A DNA stretch of 64,000 nt, taken from Trichinella spiralis (lineage: Eukaryota > Nematoda > Enoplea > Trichinellida > Trichinellidae). How positions within the stretch are numbered: the stretch's first letter is position 1; each line of letters begins with the position of its first letter. The notes below the pieces were generated by a model. It did no database searches, was not told the origin of the DNA, and saw nothing but the letters and a program-made list of their open reading frames with translations. Position numbers and translations under genes: made by a program. This document shows positions 23,401-36,300 of the stretch, piece by piece. Location: positions 12,600,568 through 12,664,567 of the forward strand of contig CM012954.1 in NCBI GenBank assembly GCA_000181795.3, given 5' to 3'.

Positions 23401-26400
23401 GAAGCGGCGATGCAAGCTAGAATTGTAGAAGTATGTGTGTATGTAGAGGTGATGATGTTGAAATTTAATTATATTGTGAAATTGTTTTGATAAGACATAT
23501 GAAGAGTTTCACATACCGTTGAAATCGATCACGTTGGACATTTATTCGGCCAGTGAAATTGCTCGAATCATGTTGAAAGAGAAAGAGGATTACGAGTCAG
23601 AAGACGAAGAACGCAAATCGTCGGTCAGCTCGGACAACTCGGACCACTGCTTTGATTTGACAATGGTAAAATTAGCATATATGTTCTCTCTGTGTTCAAA
23701 TAACGGAAAATATTCTGTTTCTCTGTTTTTTTTTCTTCACAGCAATCACTGTTAGAAGAGATGGCGAATGTGGAATTCTACCAATTGGATGTAAAATGGA
23801 AAGTGAAAGTTCTTTCGTACTTGGTGGAAATGCTTCTCCGGTCAAATGTGATGGAGGAGTTTTTGCGAAAATCCTACCAGAAATTCAACTCTGCTTTGTA
23901 AAAAAAAAAGAGAGAAACATTTTCCATTGGTGTGTTGTTTAAAAAAATAATTTCTTTTTCAAGGAAACGAAAAATACAATTGAGCAATGAATTGACGAAA
24001 ATGAGTGAAAATAATAATAACCCCAACAAAGGTCGACGAAGTAATTGATATTTATAATGCGTTATGATTTTATAATTTTCTATCATATATATATATATAT
24101 ATATGTATTTAGTGGTCAGTAATGGTAAATTGGACAATTTTCTGGTTGATCTGGAAGATGAGGAACAGATGAAGAAGAGGAGGAGGATGATGGTGAAGAA
24201 CGAGGAGGAAGAGAAAGAGGATGAAAGTTGTCCTGGTAAAGTGCAAACAACGCCCAAGCAGACGTTGACTTTACGTCAGCAAGATTTACAAGAAGAGAAA
24301 GTGAAACGACAAAAGCAAAAAGAAGAGTAAAATAGAATAATTTTTCATTTTTTTCACTTACCTTTTTATTTAAATTTCCATTTGGACAATTTGTCGATTC
24401 AGGAGAGAACGAGAAGCTGCGAGGGAAAAGTTGAAAATTCAACTGGAAGCGACCGACAAGGCGATTGAGGTGTGTATAATGATGATGATGATGATGATAT
24501 GTTTGCTTTTCTACGATTTTCTGTTTACAGATGATGAGGAAGTTCAGTGTGAAAAGCATGAATAGAATTGCCCCGTTGGGTACTGATCGATGTTACAATC
24601 GGTATTGGTTTTTCGGCAAATGGCTACCGGGGCTTTTTGTAGAGAAGGTTTCTTATTTCTAACATTGTGTTGTTGAGTGTAAAAGTAATTTTTTTTTCTT
24701 TCAGGGTTGTTATCAATGTTCAACTTTCGACGGCAACAATGACGAAAAGTATAATAATTAATGATAATATATATATATGTATTTGATCAAAAGAAATTTG
24801 CATACATTAATATTGTTCCATTTTCTTGTTGGTTCTAGTTGTTCAAGTGCTGCAGCGTACCAATGGTGCCATTACGATACCGAAGAACAGATAAGAGAAT
24901 TGGTCGACCATCTTCTCGACAAAGGTGAACGCGAATCGCAATTGAAGAAGGCAATTTTGAAATGCTTGCCAGACATAGTTTCCTCTTTGAACGGCAACAA
25001 CAACAACAACAACAAAAATGTCAAATTGGAATTCGATAATCCCGTGAAATGTATGCAAATGCGACTTTTGGATCTTGAACAACAATTCACCGCTGGTCAC
25101 TTTGTTCAATTTGAAGATCGCCAAGCGTGGATAAGCCAGGTGAAAAAAGCGGCAAATTTGAAGCAACTGGTAAATAAATAAATAAATAAATTTGTAAATG
25201 TAATGATAATTGGTTGTATTTTTCAGGCAGATTCGTTGGTCAGTTTGCAAAAAATGATCCGGCCAAATTTACTTTGCGGTTACATGGAAATGGACGGGCT
25301 GAATTCGAAAAAGAAAAGCCAACAACCGTCGTCGGCCGACGAACAGCGCATTGCCAAGTGGCAGCGTGCGGTTCAACAGGCTGCGACGTTCAGCCGTTTG
25401 TTTGTACTGTTGTCAGTGTTTGAAAAGAGCGTTCAATTGTACAAATCGACCACAAAAGCGGTGAGTAAAAATTACAATGAGAGAAAATGATGAACGAAAA
25501 ATATTTAAATTATTTCTTTTTTAACAATGTAGAAATGTCAGATATGCCGCAGATCGAACGATGTGAAATGTTTGCTACTTTGCGATGCTTGCAATGCGGC
25601 CTATCACACGTTTTGTTTACGACCGCCATTGGAAACTGTACCTTCGGTTGCTTGGCTTTGTATTTCGTGCAAAGTATTTATTTATTGTTTATTTTCACGT
25701 TGTTTATTTATTTATTCTTTCTTTCTTTTTTCAGCGAGACTGTTCCAAGTGGAAAATAAGAAGTGAACGTCAAGAAAATGATCGAGTACGCGCGTTTATT
25801 ATTGTTATTAGCGAAAGAAAAAATTCACTTTGCTACTTTTTTTTCAGTTTGAAGAACGCGAAGGAAAAACTACAATTTCTGATACAGCTCGCTGCACTCG
25901 AAGTATATATATATAACATAGTTGATTTGACTTCTTTCTGATTAGTCAATTAATTAATTAATTATTACATTTCAGGTGGAAAAGTAATAAATGCATCGCA
26001 ATATGACGTTCAACGGTGCGTATCTCGATTGGAAAATGACCAGATGAAATTTGAATTTTTCATTCAATAATAAATGATGAGTGTTGTTGTTGTTCAGATT
26101 GAACGGTGAAGCGTGTAAAGAGGTGCAGAAGAAATGCAGGGAAATATTTGAAAAAATCGAATCTTCAGACTTGTCGTCTCATCTGCTAACTGTGGCCGAA
26201 GTAAGTGTGATGGTTGCCTGTGTAGAGTTGTTTGTTTACTTGTTTATTTTTGAATTTTCAGAGTACAGGTATAGTGCTTCGAAGGGGTCGTGCTGTGGAA
26301 AGATTGAAAACTCTGGCATTTGTGAAATCCCGATTGGACAATTACGTCAGTTTGGAAGAATTTTTCTCCGATTTGAAAGCTGCTGTGAAAAACGGTCGAA

Positions 26401-26583
26401 CAACCTATCGAGTATTTTTCTGTTCACTCAAATAAGAGAGATATGAATTATTAATTTTGATTTTTGTTTTCACTGAAGGGTCGAAAACCCATCTTGCGCA
26501 ATCTGGACCATGTGGAAGAAATGATTGAAGAATTGGAAAATGATTACAATACGGACGATGAATACGACGAGCAGTCAGCATAA
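20406..26583 (+). CDS. BAZ1B: BAZ1B/WSTF-type chromatin-remodelling subunit
   Basis: Partner of ISWI in WICH-type remodelling complexes; vertebrate WSTF also acts as an H2A.X tyrosine kinase. I trace 27 phase-compatible exons coding about 1,206 residues. The first (20406-20497, MPLHHNN start) is less certain; the WAC exon begins at 21358. Order: WAC domain (SKKWSCRTQGKFSLSFQEAV), the PP-KVIREIVR motif of the WAKZ region (22098-22242), basic linkers, DDT domain (FGEMLSLCAFIHCYR, 23152-23430), WHIM segments (23495-23897; RIAPLGTDRCYNRYWFFG near 24560; ERESQLKKAI near 24930; AATFSRLFVLL near 25390), a complete C4HC3 PHD finger (25533-25785) and a bromodomain-like C-terminus (26098-26583). The TFSR and PLGTDR blocks fit BAZ1B better than BAZ1A. 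The bromodomain is heavily degraded: acetyl-lysine-binding residues are not evident. Confidence 0.85.
22916..22938. repeat. (TA)n microsatellite abutting a BAZ1B splice donor
   Basis: The exon ending at 22914 is followed directly by GTATATATAT, so the donor GT is the first part of the repeat. Similar TA runs lie in other introns of this gene, for example just after 25902. Confidence 0.85.
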
Positions 26584-26905
26584 AATGGGACAATTTTAAC
26601 ACGCCTCTTACCTCACAGTTTAATTGAATATGTTAAGCATGTTATTATCATTATCATTGTTTGCACACGATTGATTGTAGAGTTAACTTTTCACCGCTAC
26701 GCACACGTCTTACTGTAAAATTGAAACGTTGAAAATTGTTTTTCTTGTTTTTTAAAAACTAGTTTATCTATTTTAGTTATATATATATATATATATACAT
26801 ATGTTTTATTATTACTGCACTGATATTATTACTGTAGTGATGTTTTCCTTTTTTTCCAACTATTATTATTATTATTATTATTATGATACATTTGTGTAAA
26901 TTTAT

Positions 26906-26911
26906 AATAAA
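26906..26911 (+). terminator. Polyadenylation signal of BAZ1B
   Basis: AATAAA about 320 bases after the BAZ1B stop at 26583, the first canonical signal I see in the 3' region. Confidence 0.55.
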
Positions 26912-27107
26912 AGTTCAACTTATTTGATTTTCATCTGCCGAATGCAAATCACCACTCGTAAGAAGTGTATCAACAAAAACTTCGACCACGATTGTTGTTA
27001 AGAGGAACAACTAATTTGAAAAGAAAAAAAGTAATTGAAAATCGATCATCAATATTCTACTTTGAACAAACAGACCAGTTTTGTCTTGTCAGTGATAAAA
27101 GGAAGAG

Positions 27108-27126
27108 GAGGAGGAGGAGGAGGAGG
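27108..27126. repeat. (AGG)n repeat
   Basis: About six AGG units between BAZ1B and the BTB gene, in otherwise uninformative sequence (26.9-27.4 kb). Confidence 0.7.
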
Positions 27127-27449
27127 ATTGTAAACAACTTGTATGCAAAATTAAAAATGAAAATTATTCAAATAACAAAATTGACCGAAGGCTAGAAAAT
27201 TAAGTGAAACGCGAAATGCGCATGCAAGTTTCAAATTATTATTGTCCATGCTTTATGTCGACTTACTTCACTTGATGATTGGTCGAATTGGAGGCGGGCG
27301 AAAAAATGGCCCCGGCGAATTTGAATGGTCGGTCAGAGTTCGATCCGCCGAAAGGCGATTGATATCCCCCTTTCGATGGTCCATCGAATCCAAAACCGGC
27401 AACGAGTTCAATCAATCCTACATCACGACATCCATCCATCCATCCATCC

Positions 27450-28717
27450 ATGATGCCGTTGCAACAACAGCAGCAACAACAACAACAACAACACCAACAC
27501 CACCACCAAGCTGTGATTTTGAACATCGGTGGGCGGCGGTTTTCGGTTTCGGTCAACAGTTTGGCCATGGAACCCGAAAGCATACTTACCCAACTTGTGC
27601 GTGAACAGTGGCGTCCAAGTTTGGGCTTCACCGAAGTCTACATCCATCGCGATCCAACCTACTTCCACTACGTGCTCAACTATTTGAGAAACGGGCACAG
27701 GGCCTTGTTGCCCACCAACGAAGTCGACATGGCCCAACTATTCCGAGAAGCGGAATTTTACCAACTCCACGGCCTGCTGCCACTCCTGTGGCGCGTCACC
27801 CAAAGCATGCCAGTTATCGGCGACCAACTTCAGGTACTTGATTTTTTTTAATACTTTTTCCATCCAATATTATGCAAATTATGCAAATTATTTTTTTCTT
27901 GGATTTATTGTTTTGTGAGAATTTTTTTGAAAATTAAAATTATCATTCTTTTTTTTTTCAATCAGATTCTTTTTTTGTCAAAGCAAATCAATTACAGTAC
28001 GTACAGTGTTACTGTATCCGTGTGAAACTGTACACTTGTAAAACAATGCTTTCGCGATTAATTGATCGTAATCGTGATAAAATTTGAATTGTATTCAACT
28101 AATTCAGTTTTATTTTCTTTTTTGTTAAAAAATATTCACGAATCTTTTGAATTTCAAAATTAGACCTACTTTCTTTTTCAATTGTACGGTTACTTGATTG
28201 TTTAACAAAAAAATTTGAATAACTACAACACTCCACGCACGAATCGACGAAACAACAGCGTGAATTCAATTTTCTCGCGCAGTGTTGTTCTTCGACTGTT
28301 CCACTGTTTGTTTATCACCGTAATGTTTATCTGATTGAGGTGAACGACGAAGTTTCTTGGAATCCTGGCGTTCTGTCACTCTACTGGCAGTCGGTGGCAG
28401 TGAACAATCGCTGCTACGGTCCTCGCCAAGCCCACTTCCAAATTGTCGGTCCGATACGGGGCAAATACCAACTACGCTGTTCAGCCTGGTGGTGCTACGA
28501 CATCTCTTGCCCGGCTTGCAGTCAGTTCGATTTTGCCCCGATGCCAGAGTCGGTGGAACTGTTGCTTATTGAACAGAGCGTCAAGCAGGATATGACCCAA
28601 GCGCGTGGGGTTGTCAAACAGTTCGCCGCCGACGGCATGTGTGCACTGGTCGAGTGGAACCAAGGATCTTACCGATTCCACCTGCCAGTGTCCGCACTAC
28701 TCAGGTACAGAAGGTGA
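27450..28717 (+). CDS. BTB/T1-domain (KCTD-like) protein
   Basis: Two exons, 27450-27833 and 28340-28717, give 253 residues. After a Met-start and a Gln/His run (about residues 5-23) comes a typical T1-type BTB fold: VILNIGGRRFSVSVNSLAM, then VYIHRDPTYFHYVLNYLRNG and LFREAEFYQLHGL. This matches KCTD proteins, which mostly serve as cullin-3 adaptors or receptor auxiliary subunits, and the tetramerisation domain of Kv channels; no channel segments follow. The second exon encodes about 125 residues rich in Trp, Cys and Tyr (CSAWWCYDISCPACSQF), which I cannot match. The donor at 27833 is good (CAG/GTACTT). The acceptor before 28340 has a poor pyrimidine tract, so the join is moderately certain; an alternative acceptor (ACGAAG) lies a few bases on. 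A (CATC)n run immediately precedes the start codon. Confidence 0.7.
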
Positions 28718-28991
28718 ATCAATCAATCAATCAATAATATATGATGATGATGATGATGATGAACCACGAATCCATCGCGATTCCTCCCCCATCATTCAAC
28801 TCAACGAAAGTTCTCTCTGTTCGTTTTAACGTCTTAACTTTTTCATATCGACAATGCATAATTTTGATTAATGAATTTTTTTATTATTAAATTCAATCTT
28901 CTTCTACAAAAACTTCATCAAAACATAAACTTAATGAAAAAAAAAAACTTAACATCTTCACTCAACAAGAGACGCGTTGTTGAACATCATA

Positions 28992-31140
28992 TCATTTACC
29001 GACGACATTACGACAGATGTCTGAAATTCGTGTTGCTCGAATGCGTATTTCGTCATTTTGGTGTTTTGACAATTCTTTAAAAAATAACTTATTTTTCAAA
29101 AACTTGCAAAAGCTCAAAAAGCACTCGCGTTCTGCACCGGATGGCAATTCAACTGAATAACCATTGTCGGTTAAAAATACAACATGGCCAAAAATGTTGT
29201 CCAACAAAGCCAAAAGTTTCACGAGAGTTTCTTCCTCGTTGCACTTCTCGTGGAAATAAGTTTCGTATTTTTTGTCCAACTGAAAATAAAAAAAACATTA
29301 CTTTATGTACAATTAAAAAAAAATCAATTACGTTTGGAATCATGGCGTGGCACAGTGCCTTGTTGGTGGATAAATTGACCAAAAATGATAAATTTATCTG
29401 ACGCAAATTTTTCTGTCCCTTGCGGCATGCATACATCCTAAACAAATATTGTACGATAAGTATAAGAAAAAAAGAAAAAACGTTTGCTGCATACTCAGTA
29501 AAAATATGCGGTATAATTTTGGAATAGTGAACTTCGTATTCTTCATCAATTTCCGAGCTGAGACTTACTAAAAGATTAACAACTTCTCGATGATGATGCT
29601 TATCCTTTGTTTTCAAATAATTGCCAATAAGATATGGTACACATGACTGCTAAAAGAAATATCATTTGATAAAAAAATGTATAATTTAACCAAATTTAAA
29701 AAGATTTACTTTCAGATAATTTCGGTTCTCAGGATCAGCAGCAAAATTGCCAAGTGCTTGCAAAATCAATCGCTCTGAATCAAATGGGAACTTTTCCTCC
29801 AATAGCATATTCTTCATCAGTGGCACAACACCGGACTCGCGAAACACCGCCTAAAATTACCATTAAAAGAAATCCAAATTTCGAAATAAAACTACCTTCA
29901 CATCTACTTACGTGATTAACCGGAAACGCGGATGCTTTCAAAATTTCATTCAAAGTCGCCAAAAAAACGCTTTTCTCATCGCTGAACAAGCGATTTTTCA
30001 ATGACACGGCCTTATCATAAGTAATGCTATCAGGCAAAGCAGTTTCATCGTTCCTGTTGTTTGCTTCGTCCACTCGTAAACAGACGACCACCTTTTTGAA
30101 ATAATTCGATTTTTTATTCAATTCTGAATTTGAGCTCTGCTCAGAATTTTCCGTTCTATCCGCCGAATTGGCACTGCTGAACTTATTCCCAGTAACTGCT
30201 GTTGGAACTGCTTTCGAATCACCCATACTGGAATCGGAAGTAGCAGATACAGCAGTACTGGATATCAACTGAGAAGTCTCATCAGCATGTTCTAAAAGCG
30301 AGGCCGTTTGCAACGATTTCTGTTCACTAGCTTGAACATGCGAAGAACCGTCTGCATCAGAACGCAGCTCAGAAGAATTGTCTTCATCAACCTGAAGCTG
30401 AGAAGAGTCATCTTCTTCAACCTGCAGCTGGGAATACTGTTCTTCAGAATCGATGTTCAACGATTCGGGTGCATCAACTTCATGGATATTATAGTCCTCC
30501 GCTGGTGGTGAATCGAAATTCGAGAACGTTGCATCCTCAACTGTGATCTGATTTTTTCCATTACTTGATGAACTATCTAAAAAACAATGATAAAATTCAA
30601 TAACTGTGCAATAAAACAAACTTCATATCCGACTACAAAAGCAAAATTCACAATTCATATGACATTACAAGTAAAAAAGTAATTAAAAAAATCATAAAGT
30701 GCATCAGTTACATTAAAAATTCACATTTACAATAATGCTCAAAAGCAAGTCATGAATTTTACTGTATTTCAGTGAAAAAAAAACTAACGCAAAACCAAAA
30801 ACTCTTTGTGATCATACTAAAAATTAAAAAAAAACAACTGAAAATTCAACCACTTTAATATTTTAAGTATTTGGATATGATGCTTTGCTTTTAGTAACCT
30901 GCGCCAAAAATGTCAAAATAGACGCCGTTTAAGCATGGTGTTTTCGGACAAGTATCAACGAGATTTCAAAAATCATTATTATAAACTCTTTCGATTAATT
31001 ATCAAAAACAATGGAATAATATAAATTCGACTCTTACCATCAGATTTTCGCAGTTTACGACTCTTGAAAACTTTCCACATGGCGAGGCCGAGGCCAGTCG
31101 CAGCCGCCGACAACAGAATAATTTTTGAACTTTGTACCAT
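28992..31140 (-). CDS. Armadillo-repeat protein with N-terminal membrane anchor, ARMC10-like
   Basis: Six phase-compatible exons: 31140-31038, 30576-29912, 29850-29710, 29649-29495, 29437-29332 and 29279-28992, giving 485 residues. The N-terminus has a short hydrophobic stretch (KIILLSAAATGLGLAMW) followed by basic KVFKSRKLRK, the layout of mitochondrial outer-membrane anchors in ARMC10/ARMCX proteins. Next comes a Ser/Asp/Glu/Gln-rich linker (about 36-190) with short degenerate repeats of about 11 residues (SSQLQVDEDN type). The C-terminal half contains armadillo-like helices, for example ESGVVPLMKNMLLE with ERLILQALGNFAAD, and HHHREVVNLLVSLSSEI. Family members influence mitochondrial dynamics; that role here is inferred. 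Convergent with the BTB gene, 274 bases apart. Another ARM-family assignment is possible. Confidence 0.65.
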
Positions 31141-32846
31141 TTTAGCGAACAAATTTGTTTCACGTATTGATAATTTACTTTGGTGTTGATAATTTTAAAA
31201 AACCACAACAAAGCAAAGATGCCAACCACCCGCCTGAACAAGCCACTGCGTCGAACAAATGCACAATCTCCTTACAATGTAGTACAAGATGTGATAATTA
31301 GGTACAGAAAATGATAAATTTTCTTTTGTAATTTATTGAATATAAAAAAAATTTATTTAATATATTTAATTTAAATTTATTTAATAAAAAAATTTTTTAA
31401 TTATATTTTCCTAATTTTTGAAGCAAGAAATTAAATTTTATTTTAATTTTCAAATGGAGTGGAAAATGGTGAAATTGATAGCATCCGAATAAAGAGCGAA
31501 AATTTGTTTTACTTTTGTGGCTAAACGTGCGATGAATATTTGCCAGTCATGAGTGCCAGTTTAAGCCAGACTTATTCATTATCAATGAAAGTGTCAACTG
31601 ACGCGCTCAATCTTGAAACTGGGTCATCGGTTGTTCACTATAGCGTTCGCGCTTAACGTGTGAATGGAATTTTGAATTTTTCGAAAAACATTTACAACGC
31701 ATTTATTCATTAGAACTAGGCAAAATTGTAGCGGTCATTTTGAAAATGCTGCTGTATTTAAAAAAAACGGATAAATTATATGGTCAAATTTGAAATTTGA
31801 TCTCTTTTTATTCACCTTCTTGCAAATAGTGTTGATTTGTGTTTTTTCTTAAGCAATTGTTAATTGTTGGTCAAGTTGAAAATTTCGCTCGTCTTATATT
31901 GTAGAATTATATCTTATTATGAATAGAAAATTAGCGAAGAGAAGCTGTACAGAGAAAAAAATATGCGCATTCTGCAAGCATCTGTTGTCGCTTGTATACG
32001 ACTTGTAGTAATTCCATCGGGCTTAGCAATTGCTGGGTTCAAATTTTGTAAAACAAGTTAAAACGTTCGTACTGGGCCATCAAATCACTATCCTAAGTAT
32101 TATATATCATTGATTGTTCTTTATCAGATAAATGCGTGGGTGATGATTAACAATTGAAGACAGAATAATATATGCTAAAAATGAATTTCACAAAATTCTA
32201 TTCGTATTGAAATTGATCACAAATTGAAAATTTTACACTTCACATTGACCTCATTTTTTTTTTCAATTTTTCATTCAATAATCAATTTTTATATTGAATA
32301 ATTAGAAAAAATTGAAATGTTTTTGTATGATAAATTTGAAAATAAATGAAAATTAAGTTTTCTTTTTGAAGTATCAATTTTGACACAGAAAAACCGGTTT
32401 ACGTCGGGTCGGTCGTAAAAGTGGCGGGAACAACGGGCAGTATGTACTTTAATCCATTCGCTCGACTGTACTCGTTTGTCTGCCCACAGTTTGAAAATGA
32501 AAATGAATCCTCGAAACATTTTCGCATCAAAACAATACAAAGATCAAGCCAGACAAGCAGACGACTCGTCCGTCGCCCATTTTCGTGCCAACAACTACTA
32601 AAACTGTAAGATTATTGTTTTTAACTTCATTTTATGAGCATTGTTGATATTTTTTTTATTGTTAATTATTTCGAGTTGATGCACAAATTTATTTATTGGT
32701 AAAAAAATATTTCACGGTGAAATTTAATTTGAACCGAAAAAAAATTAGTTCTTCTGATCAGTCAGTTAGTTTTTCTTACCGGGTTTGGAAAGTTTTTTTT
32801 TTATTTGGTTCGGGCACATTCTACTTGGCCACTTTTTTTACATCGA
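31141..32846. other. Intergenic region with one doubtful exon
   Basis: AT-rich. The only codon-like segment is about 32421-32606 (plus), where two frames are open and a good donor (AAACT/GTAAGATT) follows; one frame contains MNPRNIFASKQYKDQARQAD before a stop at about 32599. It could be the first exon or leader of an unlocated plus-strand gene. Nothing else seen. Confidence 0.35.
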
Positions 32847-33380
32847 TCAGGTAGGCCAGGAAAGGTGGGTGAACAAATTGCTCAGGCAAAAGTTCAGAAG
32901 AACAAGCAACAGCAACAACAATGGACGACAATTGAGCATATTGGTTGTCGACGCGTTGCAATAATCCGTATCGCACAGGCAGACTTCTTGCAGGGCGGCT
33001 CCGCTGAACGCGTGCAAATAATTCAAATGACTTTGAGCTTCGTCCAGACCCATTTCTTGGGTTTCGGTCTGGACGTGGTGACAGCCGAGCGGCGAAAATG
33101 GCATCCTTACCGTACAACCCTTGGCTAGCCAGTATTTTCCATTGTCTGGCATGTGCACCACTATGGTCATGCAAGTATCCTGCCCCGAAGAGCATTCCAC
33201 TTCTTCGTGGCCGGATGTGCAGTAGGGCTTTCGAACGTCGGTAATGATGCGCAAGTTGTCGGCTGTGACCGCCTGGTCAATACCGTCGCGTACTGTACAC
33301 ATGCTGCACCGCAAGCATAGAACTGACGCTGAACCGCTGATGAGCGTCAATGCGCATCGCAGCAAACGGCCGAGCTCCAT
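32847..33380 (-). CDS. Ly6/uPAR-type GPI-anchored protein
   Basis: Single-exon, 177 residues. It starts with a hydrophobic leader (ALTLISGSASVLCL), then LRCSMC, further Cys spaced as in three-finger domains, and the hallmark terminal CLCDTDYCN. The C-terminus ends in a hydrophobic tail (RPLLLLLLVLLNFCLSNLF) after NASTTNMLN, as expected for GPI-anchor addition. Members sit on the outer cell surface and often modulate receptors such as nicotinic receptors; the target here is unknown. The ATG at 33380 is the first and gives the leader. No intron is evident, unlike most genes in the window. Confidence 0.8.
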   Translation of the reverse strand: MELGRLLRCALTLISGSASVLCLRCSMCTVRDGIDQAVTADNLRIITDVRKPYCTSGHEEVECSSGQDTCMTIVVHMPDNGKYWLAKGCTVRMPFSPLGCHHVQTETQEMGLDEAQSHLNYLHAFSGAALQEVCLCDTDYCNASTTNMLNCRPLLLLLLVLLNFCLSNLFTHLSWPT

Positions 33381-36300
33381 TCTGGCATTATCTTACTTTA
33401 TTCCACCTTATTACGCTTTTCAAGGCAATCTCTGAAATAATATTTTTATCTTTTCAAATTATCATACAGAAAAGATACAATTTGGTGATGAATAGTTTTT
33501 TTTCCTTTTTGCCATTTGTCAATTTCAAAACTTTTCCTCTGAATTATTCCAAACAAAAATATTTTCTCAAAGGTGAACAATAATATTCATTGCTGATTTT
33601 CACAATTGTTCAATTCGTTTGACGAAGAATTTCTTTTTTTTAATTTACAAATTTAATCACCAAATGGTCTGTATTATTATATATGAACAGCAGTAATTTT
33701 TGTCATTGACGACGGGCAATTGATAAACGACAAATGCACTACTACTTACCACTTCTCTCTCTCTCTCTCTGTGTGTGTGTCTATAAAATGTGAAATTTGT
33801 CTAATTGAATTAATTGATGGATGAATAATCTTTTCCAACTGATTTGAATAAAAAATTTCTCTTCACCTAATAAAATTAATATAAAGAAAAACCACACTCT
33901 TGTGGATTAGATTAATTTAAAAAAGAAAAAAAAATTTCTTCTCGACCAATTCTGTGCAAGTGAATCGATTGATATTTTTCATTTCAATCAGGATTAGTGA
34001 TGTTTATACAGAGATAAATGAATGGGTAATAGGAGAAGGAAAAATGTAAATAAATAAAATTATATACATGTACATATTATGTTGGGATATTGAAAGAGAG
34101 AAAGAGGGAGAGAGAGAGATTATAATATTAAAATGCATGAAAGTGGAAATCAAATAAGCGTACAACAATATCACATTTAATGCAGGTAAATTGAAACCCG
34201 GTTAGACAAGTGTTAGCACATGTTCTCTCACTCAATTCAACCAAATTCCATTCAACGTGATACTTTTTCCATTTGAAAATGTTCTTCATCATATTACATT
34301 TTTTTCCCTCCTCTTCAACAGATCCATTAATTTTGCATAATTTTTGAATTTGTTAAAACAATAAAAAAACAATATAGACTGAATATAAACGGGACAGATC
34401 AAATCTCGGGGATAATAAAAATTTGTTGAAAATGAACAACGACCACCATCGCCGCTTGGATAAGAAAATGAGAAAAAAGCTGCTGCTGCTGCTGCTGATC
34501 GAACAAGCTTGACGTATAAATAAGCATAAATTGAATAATGGGCAAAGTAAGAAAATTGAATGTGGAAAAAGGAAATAAATTGAAAATTGGTGGCTGAAAT
34601 CTCGATCGCGCGTTTCCCACTTGCAACATTGTAACTGAACTGATGAAAATTTGCATAAATTTGTATTGAAATGAAAAGTGAATTGAAAAAAAAGAAAGAA
34701 AATAATTATAATGTAAAATTTACAAATTGAATAATAATAATAATAATATGTTGAAAATCAATTTCAATCGAAAAGTATATATAAAACAGGACAGATAAAT
34801 GAGAAAGAGCAAGTGCAATTGCAATTCAATTGCATTTGTTGTTTTATGCAAATTTTTAACCAACTCAACATTTCCGATTGTTTGATTTTTGTTCGGACTG
34901 AAAAAGTCGAACAAAACCGATTGGGATCGTCAGAAATTATTAGTACAAAAGAAGATTGTTTTTCATTGATTTCTTAGTTATAATAAGGTTAATTATTTGA
35001 TTGTCAGTTTAAGTTGAATTTGCAATTTAATTTTTATAAATTTTTCTAAAAATGATGAAAGAGTTTTATTTTATCATGAGATGTTTATTAATAATGTTTA
35101 CATAGTTGCGAGATGGTGTTGCAAAATATTAAAAATTTTAAAAATTAATAAATTTATACGATAATATACAGAAAAGAATAGAGTGGAGAGATTGCTTACT
35201 GTATGTTCGAAAATTACGCTATAAGTTGCGACGGATGTGGATGGATGACTTATTGAATGTTGTGGACGAGAGATGACAGTGTAGAAATCAAACGGCCGTT
35301 CAGGCAGCAGTCAATGGAAGGATAATTCGGCTAGGAAAAGAACGCGTTAGCCGAGCTGGGCTTGTTGGGGGGTTTTGAATGGGGCTTAAATGGGCGACAG
35401 AATTTGCAGACCCCAAGCTCTGGGTTGACAAATTGTCGAACAATTGCAAACCGACGATGCTGGTCAACCCGCTGGCCATTGATCTCACTGACGTCGACTT
35501 TGGCCGAAAATTTCCTTCTCTGTATACTGGCCCATGCTAATCTTGGTGATCGTCTTGGTCGTCCGGTTCTTCCTCAATTGAATTTACTTGCCATTGTGTA
35601 GCGAGGGTTGCGTTGCCAGGTGGCGCCACCGATGCAAATTTCCCTCAAGCTCAATGGAAGGAGGAGTGCATCGTCGTATTCCAAGGATTTCTCTTCTTCT
35701 TTCTCAACCTTGCCAATTTTTAATCAAATCAACCATCATCTCGGACCGTAAAATATGTTAAAATGAAATTAAATGTAAAATCTTTACAACCAACCAACCA
35801 ACATCACAACTCTGTAGACAAACAGTATTAACAACAATTGAACTTTTCCACATTCAAGCTTCTCTGTTTTCATATAAATATTACGCAAGTAATAAGTTTA
35901 CTGTAAGTGTCAAGTTGACAAATGTAGGCAAGAAAATTTTGTGTCTACTCCATTTTTTTCACACTGCCTAGTATACTGTAGTCGTTCACTTTACATGATT
36001 CATAACGTGCTCTTTTATGAGTTGATATTATTAGTATTATTATTCTAATTGTTGTTGTTGTTCAATGATGATCAGTACTGATATATTGACTCGGTTGTGG
36101 TTGTGCTGGTGGAAAATTCCCAATTTCCCATCGCGATGAAGAATTATTATACGATGAATTAGTTGACAAGTGCATTTATTTTAATCTTGTTTTCTACTCA
36201 AATTTTCATATTCTCCTGGTCGGACAAAGCAATTGTTCGCTTATGTTAATTTTTCGACAAGGTCAAAACGAAACATCTGCTGAGTTTGTCTTGAATTTCC

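Noticed and set aside
31002..31241. Minus-strand 79-residue ORF around the ARMC10-like start
   Set aside because: Overlaps the first exon in another frame; the frame with the membrane anchor and a clean GTAAGA donor is preferred.
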